Shown piece after piece: positions 8,057 through 18,200 of a DNA stretch of 45,732 nt (position 1 is its first letter; each line of letters opens with the position of its first letter). Where the stretch lies: positions 1 to 45,732 of the forward strand of contig LGRX02003757.1 of the NCBI GenBank assembly GCA_001247695.2. The letters are read 5' to 3'. A program made the position numbers and the translations under genes. Under the pieces are notes generated by a model that was not told where the DNA came from, did not search any database, and was given only the letters and a program-made list of their open reading frames with translations. Origin of the DNA: Cymbomonas tetramitiformis (Eukaryota > Chlorophyta > Pyramimonadophyceae > Pyramimonadales > Pyramimonadaceae).

Positions 8057-9138
8057 GGAAATAGCGGTTTCAGGCGGTGGTGGACTTGCGACTTGAATAT
8101 CCGAGCATAATTATCTACTTTTCTACATTTTTACTTGGTTGTTTTCACAAATTATTCGGTGCAGCCCTTAAATATCAATATCCCATATATCACATGAACA
8201 AATTGTGTTATCACAATGTGCGCGTGTGCATCTGTACCAATAAATAGTGTAAAAAACAAATTCTAGGGGTGAGCGCTGGGGGTGGAGGGGGTGCTTACCC
8301 TCCAAGAGGCAGAATACAGGTCTAGGGGGGTGCTAACCCCCAAGGCAAATGCAAGTTAAGGGGGGGTATTTCTAGAACCCTGCTGCCCCCCTCCCGCTAT
8401 CAATCCTCGGAAGCTCCTTTGGCGTCCTACATCGAAATCTCAGGCTCAATTCATGTCAGAATCCTGCTCACGTCATTCAGGGTTTCCTCGTGCCATACAG
8501 TACTTTCTGTTGAACAGCATAAAGAAAATACAAACAACGCCTGTGGAGACGTTATATTTTTGCTGCAGAATGTGCGCGGTTAAATGACCTTACACCTTTT
8601 GACATCGTATATAAATGCAAAAACATTGTAGTTCGAATAGGCTGCCAGTCACTTGAGTGCATGTACGCGTGTTTCGCTTGCTAATTTCGCGTGCTCAGGC
8701 CCTCCACCCCGGTGATTCCATGTATACCCCCAAAATTAAGCCCCTTGGATTCACGTGGATTCAGCGCATGTGCGACGGCATATAATAGGTGATGAATACC
8801 AATAACTTTGACCTGTGAAGTCAAATTGTTCGCCAGATAATTATCGCATCCCCATCCTACGTTGCGCGCACTCGACAGCGTGTGTGTCCACATGTTTCCT
8901 AACGCCCTCACGGTTGTGATGCATGAACTCGCACTAGTGCAAGTCCTACTTTGCAGGATATATTTTATGCTACTGGTGACATACTTCGATATTTATTGTT
9001 TTCAAGAAGAATAGGATGATCAAGACTTTTTTATTTGGTTCTTACTTTCTGTTGGTTTATCACATGTCGGCGAACATAACTCGACATGCACCTCTCTGGC
9101 TACTCTCCAAATTCCTAGTTCCCTACATTCTGGGAAAA
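8057..9138. other. Non-coding stretch right of the truncated retrotransposon
   Basis: About 1.1 kb without a supported gene. It contains a G-rich patch at 8266-8395 with several G5-G7 runs and short C5 runs that could fold on themselves. Short open frames on the minus strand (8681-8911) match nothing I know. I looked here for gag, a primer-binding site or an LTR of the chromovirus and saw none. Confidence 0.45.
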
Positions 9139-9795
9139 TCAGAAGACGCGTCTTCTGAACGTCGTCTGAGACGTCTTCTGGACGTATTCTGGGGTCCAGA
9201 AGACATCCAGAAGACGTCTTCGGCGCGTCTTCTAATGTCTACCATCTTCTGGGTTCCAGAAGATGTCCGGAAGATCTTCGGCGAAGACATCCAGAAGTTA
9301 TCGTCTGGACGTCTTCTGCATGTCTTCTGTATATCTTCTGAATCCCGGAAGACGTCTTCATGATATATTTTGGACGTATTCTGTACATCTTCGCCGAAGA
9401 TCTTTTGGACGTCTTCTGAAACTTAGAAGATGGTAGACTTTAGAAGACGCGTAGAAGACGTCTTCTGGATGTCTTCTGGATGTCTTCTGGATGTCTTCTG
9501 GAACGCAGAAGTTATCAAGAAGACATCTTCCGGAATTCAGAAGATATACAGAAGTCATGCAGAAGACATTCAGAAGATATCTTCGGGACGTCTTCCCGGA
9601 AGATCTTCCGGACGTCTTCTGGAACTCGGAAGATGGTAGACATTAGAAGACGCGCAGAAGACGTCTTCTGGACGTCTTTTGGACGTCTTCTGGATGTCTT
9701 CTGGAACGCAGAAGTTATCAAGAAGACATCTTCCGGAATTCGGAAGATGCACAGAAGACGTCCAGAAGATGTCCTCTGGATGTCTTCTGCAACTC
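9139..9795. repeat. Palindromic GAAGACGTCTTC satellite-like array
   Basis: About 650 bp packed with GAAGAC and its complement GTCTTC, often fused as the palindrome AGAAGACGTCTTCT and followed by GG(A/T)(C/T)GTCTTCTGG. Within it a ~110-bp block starting GAAGATGGTAGAC occurs at about 9426 and again at about 9632, including GAACGCAGAAGTTATCAAG and CATCTTCCGGAATTC. The mixture of direct and inverted copies makes long hairpins possible. Smaller pieces of the same motif recur at 10358-10410 in the neighbouring gene's intron. Open frames through it on both strands are repeat artefacts. Confidence 0.85.
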
Positions 9796-9928
9796 TACCA
9801 AAAGTCGCTATACTGTACGTATGCGTTCAGGTTACACGCACGCAGTTCGCTGGCAGAATGATACAAATGGAACAAAGAAGGATGCAGCACTCAGGTTTAT
9901 TTACAAAGCTATTTACATATTTACAGTT

Positions 9929-10710
9929 TTACTCATCAGCATCATCTTCACTAGCACTAGGAAGGACGTCCCCCGCTTCGGAGCTTGTAGTTTCGTATGC
10001 CCTAGGCAAAATTTCCTTGAAGATTGGGCGGAGGTGGCTGATTGGAACCACTAGGCTCCACTTGGACTAATTATCCCCGAAGGGGTAAATCTTTTCCTCC
10101 ATAGCAGCCAGAAGCTGCGACCCGAGGCCACCCGGCCCGGCGATGTTGTCGTTCGCCTTTAGCGCCTTGCCGTACGACTTCTCCATCCCGACAAAGGCCA
10201 TATTCATGCCGCTTTGCCAGGCGGAGAAGAGGGTCGGGGCGTTATCAAAGGCTACATCATCCTTGTCCACCGCCAAGGAGAGCACCTGGGCGCAGTCACA
10301 CAAAGGTTTACGATCAGCTGCAAATGTTACTTACGCGATTAAAGAAACTAAATACATATCCAGAAGACGTGCGGAAGATACCCAGAAGACATATGCGGTG
10401 TCTTCTGGGTATCGTATATTCAAGGGTTGTGCTTGCAGAACCATACCTTGATGCCACAATATTCGCCATTCAAGTGAAGGGCGGTGGCCGACTTCCGTTT
10501 CCCTGTCGCTGACTTCAGGCCATGGGCGGCCTGAAACGGTGAACCGGCTGTGTGGGTAATCACCCCCGTGAGAAGGGGCATGTCCGCGGTCCATGTCGCG
10601 GACTTCCCCTTCTCATGGTAGTATCCCGTGGGGAGATACTCCGGATCGTTTACCGGAGTCTCCACCACGCAGTACAACACCACGTGGTGACCCACCTCAC
10701 ACCCCTTCTA
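9929..10710 (-). CDS. Hypothetical protein, two visible exons, in-frame TAG
   Basis: The upstream exon (about 10433-10710) follows a plausible acceptor and reads VVLYCVVETPVNDPEYLPTG, then HEKGKSATWTADMPLLTGVI. After an intron holding GAAGAC repeat units, a second exon starts near 10318 (LCDCAQVLSLAVDKDD, MEKSYGKALKANDN, GGLGSQLLAAMEEKIYPFGD). An in-frame TAG stands at 10067-10069, yet the frame continues with sensible sequence (VVPISHLRPIFKEILPRAYE) to an acidic end SASEDDADE and TAA at 9929-9931. Either the gene is decayed, the TAG is read through, or a short intron removes it. The exon-exon phase is unsettled and upstream exons are not identified. Function unknown. Confidence 0.35.
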
Positions 10711-11308
10711 TCACAAGGACCACGGCAAGATTATCGCTGTGATGCCCGATTTTGTATATAGTGGGCATACAAGGCCTTTTGGTCACACTTTGCCTCTCAT
10801 ATGAACTACCTATTACGCGGGTTTGTTCCAAAACTGGGATTTTTCGAAGATTTCAGAGGGTGTGATCATCAAGAGCAATTCTGGAAATTTTCTTCAGTCC
10901 TACCACAAGGACCTACAATTAAGCCCGGACATCCGCTTGGCAATAGGTCCTGCGAGAATTTTGAGACCTATGCTGCCAAGTTCTCGAGTAGTAGTTCTTT
11001 CGCTAATGCCATCTCAATTTTTTCATCCGAGGTCATCTTGAACATCCAAATATCAGTTGAAGTGGCATGGGTATGTCAACCTTATCATTTAAGTGTGGCA
11101 TAGCTAATGCTCGATCAATTTTTGCACTACCCATGCTTACTAGTGATGGTACACCGTGCACGTACGGTCAAAACTTGTGGCGTGGGGAAAGGGGAACTTA
11201 TTAGTTCAAGTCCGAAGGATGTCGTAAACCAATGGGCAGCTAATCCTGGTATCGATAGGCTACCTTTAAAAAATATTGAAAAAGTGGTCCGTGTGGTAGG
11301 ACGACTGG
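10697..11308. repeat. Relic repeat with inverted ends, related to the interior of element C
   Basis: The left arm near 10706-10726 (TATCACAAGGACCACGG) and right arm near 11284-11303 (GGTCCGTGTGGTAGGAC) are imperfect inverted copies. Between them, TATATAGTGGGCAT...AAGGCCTTTTGG and ATGAACTACCTATTA near 10755-10820 resemble TATATAGTGGC and ATGAACCTTTTGAATTACCTATA near 25755-25815 in element C. TGAAAAAGTGGTCC at 11277 parallels TGAAAAAGTGATCC at 26661. I infer a diverged member of a TIR-type repeat family. No coding capacity is seen. Confidence 0.4.
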
Positions 11309-13134
11309 CCGTGTTTTCAGTTCTACAATAAGGACTGCCGGAGAGTAGCCACCTCGCTGAAAGCTAAGGGAAGCGTAGTTGAAGGTATATCCTTTCAGTC
11401 AGCGACTTACTCGTTGCTTGATGTGAAATGAAATGGTTTAACATTTCGTTGTTGAACAGTTTGACGCTAGATGTGTAAATCAGTGAGTGCAGTTCTTATT
11501 ATATACCATGGAACTTTTCGAGTGCACACCGCCCCAAAGTTGCTTCCAGCGTGACTCCGATTCCGTCTATTTTGGTTGGGCTACTGTACCATCTTACTTT
11601 TGAACCAGGATCTACTGAACTTTGAACAGACTGGGTATTATATTTGTTTTGTGGGGTCTGGCAGGTGTGAAATTGTGTGGTTACACAAAGTCAGCCTGTG
11701 GTATCTTTTTCAACTCCTCGTAGTTCCTGTGCTTTAACGAAGGGTTTCATTAATATGACCCGCGAGAGGCACACGTGCATGGGCTGTGATGTGCGTCACG
11801 TCACATAATACCCCAAAGACCGCCTAAAACAAGGCCGTCTGATATCTTGTGAAGAGGACGAGCGGTTGGTACGACATCGCTTGGCGGCTTGGGGGAACTA
11901 CAGTGACTTGGACAAACTCAGGCTTTGCAGTTCTCTTGGGGAAAGTGATCGATACTAGTCCGTCATCCTCGCCTTGCACAAACTGTCCAAACTTTACAGT
12001 CAGGCTGGTCGCTGTGCTCAGGAGCGTATCAAGCTCTTAGCACTATGCACATTCACAAAGCCGCTGAGCGTGCGAAAGCTCGTGCGCAGAAAGCGAGGGC
12101 TCACGAAGAGCCTGGCGGCTCACACATATATGGAGCTGGCGGCTCAAGTGCCCCACACGATGCACCCGAGCTGCTTCGACGCACACCGCGCGCGTCGCAC
12201 GTCGCATGTGGAACGCTTAGAGAGTTTCTGCAAGTCCTTGCTCAAGAGTTAGAGATTGAAGAACGTGAGAACGAAGTCATCGACTTGGCACTTCACACGA
12301 CAACTCTTCAAGACTCACTGGATGAAACACGTTGCCAACTTCGAAAGCTCTCCGATACTTTTGAAGTACAAGCGACACACCTCAACTACTTGCAGTAACA
12401 AAATGCACGACACATTCGATGGTGCGATTGGCTGGACCGGGAGGGCCTCTTGTTGCTTTGAAGAGGGCAAGGGAACGGTTGCTCAAGTTGCAGCTGCCAC
12501 AAAAGCCGCCACTAAACCCAACGACACGTGCGCAGAACAGAGCTCCTGACACGATGAAACTCTCCCGATGAGATGTTGAGAAACACCTTCCACAAGTGCA
12601 AAAGACGGTCTCAAAGTATGGTGAGGATTTCGTCACCGAGATGGACAGACAGGTCAAGGTCGCCGACGATTTGGCCATAAATGTGACCATTCTTGTCATT
12701 TTGCACTTTGGTCACCTCTATCACCTGTTCGATGCCGTGTTACGGAGATTTCGCCTAGCAGCCTTCCCGGAACTCCCGGCGTAGCCCTCAGACTACGTAG
12801 ATCTGAAGTTAGGACTAAAGGTAGCTAGTAGTGTGGCCGGCTGCATTTGGTTTGTAGTGTAAAAATTTGAAGTATCGATGCATATCGATATTGCCGATAT
12901 TCGTGCTGATTATTAGAAAACTCTTAATATCGAAATCGATGGATATGCATTCGTTTGCAACCGATACCATGCCTGGCGCAGATGAGAAACCGAAAAAAGA
13001 ATGTGACTCTTCCTATTGGAAGCGTGCTATTCGAAGGTGCACAGCCTGTTACGCCTGCCCCTAGTCACATACAATTCAAGGCGGCTTCTTGCTGTTCTTA
13101 AGAGCCTTTTCCTTTTCCGATTTGTCGTGCGAAA
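11309..13134. other. Sparse region with scattered short open frames
   Basis: Apart from the weak coiled-coil candidate at 12045-12398 I see no gene. Around 12865-12960 a cluster of ATCGAT/GATATC palindromes resembles the larger tract at 39975-40255. Open pieces at 11974-12040 (ALHKLSKLYSQAGRCAQERI) and 12596-12784 (KYGEDFVTEMDRQVKVADD) look more protein-like than random and could be exons of one decayed plus-strand gene, but I cannot join them with good splice sites. Confidence 0.3.
12045..12398 (+). CDS. Hypothetical coiled-coil fragment
   Basis: 117 codons. The N-terminal part is basic and Ala-rich (HKAAERAKARAQKARAHEE). The C-terminal half (FLQVLAQELEIEERENEVID, then TLQDSLDETRCQLRKLSDTF) has the hydrophobic spacing of an amphipathic coiled coil. 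No family is recognised. It could be an exon of a larger plus-strand gene together with the open pieces at 11974-12040 and 12596-12784, or a gag-like remnant. The first ATG is arbitrary because coding potential may begin upstream. Confidence 0.25.
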   Translation: MHIHKAAERAKARAQKARAHEEPGGSHIYGAGGSSAPHDAPELLRRTPRASHVACGTLREFLQVLAQELEIEERENEVIDLALHTTTLQDSLDETRCQLRKLSDTFEVQATHLNYLQ

Positions 13135-13759
13135 TCAACATATTGGTGGCCCAGTCCACCGAGATGCCACTGATTTCCTGAGGAGGGCCTCCGCTTCCTT
13201 CCTCTTGAAGCCGAGGTGCTGCGTGAGGGCCCTCTCGTTGTGTTCATATACCGACCCCGTCATTCCGAAGACCATCGGGTGGAAGAACACTTTGTAACCC
13301 TTTGATCGGAGTAACTCCACGAGGGGCTCGTATTTGTTAATTTTCTCATGAAGGGATGCGTACTAGCGCGCGCGCGTCCCATGTGAAGGCTACCTCAACG
13401 AGGTGGATCTCGTCCACGTCCTCCCTTTGAGTGGTCCCCAGCCTGCCCGGGGGAGCGTCTCTGACATCTTCGGCACCCTTGACCATGACTATGTCCACAA
13501 AGTGTGGTTTGTCGTCCTCTGACCCGGAGCGGTCGTTGCCGTCTTTGCGGCACTGCCCTCTTCTAAGTATGAAGTTCGGCATGGGTCTCGTACACCTGTC
13601 TGTCCCGTCCAAACCAGCGTGGTGCGTGATCCATATGGGGCTCGCCCCTGTCCTTCCCATCTTGATCGCTTCGTAGAGGGTCTTCGCCACCGAGAAACCG
13701 ATTAAGATGAATGCTAGAAAATGAGATGCTAGAAAACCGGAAAACCTTCGATTCAACAT
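13135..13759 (-). pseudogene. Probable C-terminal fragment of a LINE-type element, frameshifted
   Basis: Two overlapping minus-strand pieces. The upstream one (from ATG 13759) contains DKPHFVDIVMVKG and EIHLVEVAFTWDARA. The downstream one reads HEKINKYEPLVELLRSKGYK, then VFFHPMVFGMTGSVYEHNER and LTQHLGFKRKEAEALL. The arrangement (VEV..., then K..KYEPL...L, then V.V.P.V.G..G, then ...L..LG) resembles the region C-terminal to the RT in many non-LTR retrotransposons. A shift plus a TAG lie between the pieces near 13355-13370, beside a GCGCGCGCG run. No RT motif is present here, so the family assignment is tentative. Confidence 0.35.
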
Positions 13760-15206
13760 GGCCTCCGCAAACTCAACATAATCTAAGAATCACCATTATG
13801 CATGCACATGGTCCCCAAAAGTGACACTTTTACACGGTGTTAGCGTCTGGTGGCTACCAACCGGTCGTTCCTTAGCTTCCAATCGGTCCGATCCTGACTG
13901 GGGCCCCACGGTATGGCGCAGGGCCCAGGCCCCAACCCCGCCGCCGCCCCCAACGCCCAGCCGCCCAGCGAGCGCCATCGCCAATTCGCCACCATCGACA
14001 TGCTGTTTTATGTGTAGATGCGGCTCTGACGTGTGCGAGTTTCGGTTACGTGCGACAGGGCTAGATTTTGAGTGTGGGCGGCTATGGCTTGCTATGAGAG
14101 ACTACAATTTCTTATTTGGGTACAAGTTTGCTTTCCCGCAATGGTTTTAGCAAGATCGACCGTGTGAAGAGCTAGATGGTAAATGCCATACCGTACGCAA
14201 GAACTAGACGTTAAAAGAAATGACAAGTTTTGAAAAATGCAATTCTAGCCGAAATTCGTACATGTAAGCATTTGTATTTTGAATATGAGTTGCATCTAAA
14301 ACAGTTTATCAGACGACGATTAAAAACAAATACTAAAAGTATTTCACTGAAATGGCTGCGCAATAGAATAATACCTTTACGATATTTTCACGTTACATTA
14401 ATCAGGATACTAAAGCCGACTTTGCAATAATGAATATCGTGTAATCGTATATTACAGTTCATGAATCGATCATGCCGACCTTTTAAACTCACGTTTCGAT
14501 TTCCTAAAATGACATCAAGTTATCAATTTATCAAGAGGGGAGCTGTAAGTCTCAGTAATATATGCACTGATGCAACGCACCCATGTACGTAGGCTTTATG
14601 TACCATGTTATTGTAACAATGTGTATCAATGTAAGAATATGAAATAATATATGATAGTCGATACTATTAGCAATAAACTTAGTGCCCTAGTGGCCCGACG
14701 TGCAAAAAACGAATTTGGCAGCGGCATCCTTAACAAGCAAAAACATGACTAATAATCTAGCTGGGTTGTATACAACTGGCCATAAGTGGTCTACCCTGCA
14801 GTGGCCCCGTATGTAGGCAAGATGCCTGCTTAATTAACATCCCCCACTCCAGAAGAGTCTCCACTTCCTTTTTGTCCCTGCCACCTGATCACAAATAATA
14901 CATATGAATCTTTCCCGCACGCCACCAAAATTTCCATATTGTTGTAAGGGAAGATATCGGCCCAACCAATATCGAAACTTGAAATACAGTTAACTGAGAC
15001 TCAGTCGAGCACGTGGTTCATAAGACCAACGTTCTTGGTATAGCCATACTCTGTTGGACACTCGAATCGTGCAATCGGATCATGCATGGTGTAACTGTCT
15101 CTTCCACAAGCTGAGATGTCCTACTCAAGACAAGTCTCGTCCGTGCTGATACAACTTCATCAGCAGCTGGAGCGCCACATTCAAGACGACTTCCTCGGCT
15201 CGGTTA
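13760..15206. other. Intergenic region downstream of the sugar porter
   Basis: 1.4 kb between the LINE-like fragment and the sugar porter stop codon. A Pro/Gly-coding GC patch at 13895-13985 is flanked by AT-rich DNA (14220-14700). No supported open frame on either strand. The porter's 3' UTR must lie in its right part; I see no clear polyadenylation signal. Confidence 0.4.
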
Positions 15207-18200
15207 TCAGTCAGAAGTATCATCCATGTCGCGGCCCTTCGTTTCAGGAACCACCTGAGTGTGAACCAAACATTTGACCACTTAGCTCGCAGGCAGAGGT
15301 TCGTGCTCGAAGGAGCGTGGTTCCTCAAATCGTGTCAAGAAGTCACGTTATGATCAGATTGACTGTTCGCTGTGAATCCTCTCCTCACAAGCTGCCCACT
15401 CAGGAGATCACATCACTTCAGCGGAGACCACCTGAGCGATGAAGCCTGCCGCCATTAGACACATGGATATGTAGATGAGCCACACCCCGTGGGAGCCCAA
15501 TAGCCCGACAAGTGGCAGAAACGTGATGGAGACCATGAAGTTCATCATCCATTGGGTCGCTGAAGAGAAGGCTACACCCAAACTGCACCCCACCCTCTTC
15601 CCGACCACCTCAAGGCAAGGCTGCCAGCATCGCGCGCTGTGCTCTTGCGTTAGCACCATCGGGTCATACTAGGACGTGGAACACCGCGATATCCCTTGGT
15701 GGAGTGACACGCATGCTGGCCCCTTGTTCCGAGATGTCCCTTCTGTCACGCAACCTCGTACATCCGAGTGCGCCGGGAGCCACTCGAGGCCGCGAAGTTC
15801 ATCATCGAACCGTACCTGCGCGCTGAGGTTGGGAAAACTTCCGCGGTAATAATGTATGGTATGGGCCCCATAGAAAATGAAAATGAGACGCGGTAAAGGA
15901 GGATCCCAGCCACTGCAAGCAGTGGAAGCCATGTGATTCCCTGTCCCCCAGAACAAAGCCCTTCGTTGGTTACTTGCTGTTTCCCATTCCCTGCAACTTG
16001 TGCACCCTTTGCCTCCTACCCTCCTATCATAAACCAAATGCCTCATGCTCCTCAGCCTGACAGGAGACATGGCATGTCATACGTAGGACCTGTCGAGGGG
16101 TGGTTTCCGGAAGCCGGAGAAATGTGAGCGCGTGGCACGGGGTATGGAGAGAGGATTGAGGGCAGGCTCCCTCGTGGAAGATACTTGATCTATCCTAATT
16201 CGCGACCTGGAGGGGGATGAAGGTGACACCTGGCAACGAGAGCCTGCTGCAGGTAGGGGAATGCAGGCGGAATACATCACGGGTCATTATCAATCGGCGC
16301 ACCTCCGGAAGGGGCTACTTTGGGGTGGCAGGCGGATGGGTTGCGGCGCCGATAGGGCGGAATGCTGGCAAGGCAAGGCTCGTGGGGGAAGCCAAGACGT
16401 GTGTAGTTCAGCAGGGGGGGTAGAGGCACCAAGGCGGGGCCCCTTGAGGAGGATACCGAACGGTGTGGTGCGGCATAGACAGAGAGATGTGGGAGAAGAC
16501 GGGGGCGGAGCGCAGGCAAGCAGCCGTATATACACGGGGAACTGTGTGGCGAAAGCCAGTAGTATATGGGAGGCGGTGCGTCACACGTTATGCTTTGGGG
16601 GTGCGGCGGTGCGTCATGTGTCATGCTATGCGGGGGACTCTGAGGAGAGGGCACGCCACGCGGCCTTGAGAGGCGGATGTCGTCTGTCATAAGAGTGGAG
16701 ATGCGAGGAATATGCCATGGGAGGTGGCAAAGGCGAGGTACGCCAGCTAGAGGCGAGTGTTGCTAGGCAGTGCCATGAACAGAAATGCTATGCAAGGATG
16801 TGAGGATGGTGGAGTGCAGGCGGGCAGTGTGCACTACATAGAGAAAAATGTCAAAAGGATCGCAGCAGGGACCTAACACAGGGGGGTACCTCGCGGAGTC
16901 CCCGGCTAAGAACAGATGCGAGTGGACACGGCCTGGGACCTAGCAGGTGGGCATGTAGCGCCATGCAGACCTGCAGGGCTGGCCAGAAGGACGCCATAAG
17001 GGCGGAGAGACCGAGGATCATTCCGGCGATGCCGGCGAAGGCAAGCGGCCGGCGTCCATAAGTGTCCACCACCTTGGTGAGCGTGAATGTGCTGAGCAGC
17101 TGCATGATGCCGATGACTGCCGTGAGAATGATCGACTGCTCCTTACCGAAACCGATCTGAGGGATGGCATCCCACACGTCCACAGGCATGGCGAGTGTCA
17201 ATAGCCATTGTGGGACTTCATCACTTTCCGGAGGCGATCAATATCCCAACGTCGAGTCCCAACTACGTCGAGCAGTACAAGAGGAAATTGAGAGGAAAGC
17301 AGGCAGCGCATGCCGGCGTAGATGGAACCATGACCGGCACAATCCGCTGTGAGGGAAAAAAGTGGCCCGCGCATGCCGGCTCACAGAGTGGAATAGTGAG
17401 TGCAACAGTGAGCGCATGCCGGCTCACAGAGTGCAACAGTGAGCGCATGCCGGCTCACAGAGTGCAACAGTGAGCGCATGCCGGCTCACAGAGTGTAACA
17501 GTGAGCGCATGCCGGCTCACAGAGTGCAACAGTGAGCGCATGCCGGCTCACAGAGTGCAACAGTGAGCGCATGCCGGCTCACAGAGTGCAACAGTGAGCG
17601 CATGCCGGCTCACAGAGTGCAACAGTGAGTGCATGTTGCCGGTGTTGAGAAAACGATCCCCAGAAAGCTTAAGTCGAGATCTCACTGGCACATAAAGCCA
17701 GGATGGAAAATCTGCTGGCGAGCACGAGTCACCGGAGATAGCTCGCCACGTGGAGTAATGCCAGGCGGGCATGGTACAGGCAGGTAATATAGAGTGAGCG
17801 TTAAGAAATCAGAGGCGAGCACATCAATGATTCACACGAGTTCTGGTGCAATGCGGAGGGCTTGCGCCGAGGCCCCGCAACAGTCCGAACCTGTGTGAGG
17901 ATTTTGGGGGCGAAATACACCACCACATTAATTCCTGCAACCGGGCGCAAAGACACAAGCGTCGATGAGCAAACCTGTCGCACAATGCGATCGAGCCCTC
18001 CCGAGCGCGGAGGGTAAGGGGCTGGTCGTTCACGTGACGCGTGCATAGATCAACCTCTGAGGCCTCCAACTTGCACAAAGTCGAGATCAAGCAAGCTCCC
18101 ATGCGAGAATGCGCACCCAGTGTCTATCGAGGGACTCCACGTGCAGGTCGGTAGAGAGACTATACAAGAGGCCATACTCGCACAGGGAGCGGCAGGAGGC

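Noticed and set aside
380..9000. LTRs of the methyltransferase chromovirus
   Set aside because: I compared the flanks of 1325-8056 by eye and found no matching repeats, primer-binding site or target duplication; the copy is treated as truncated.
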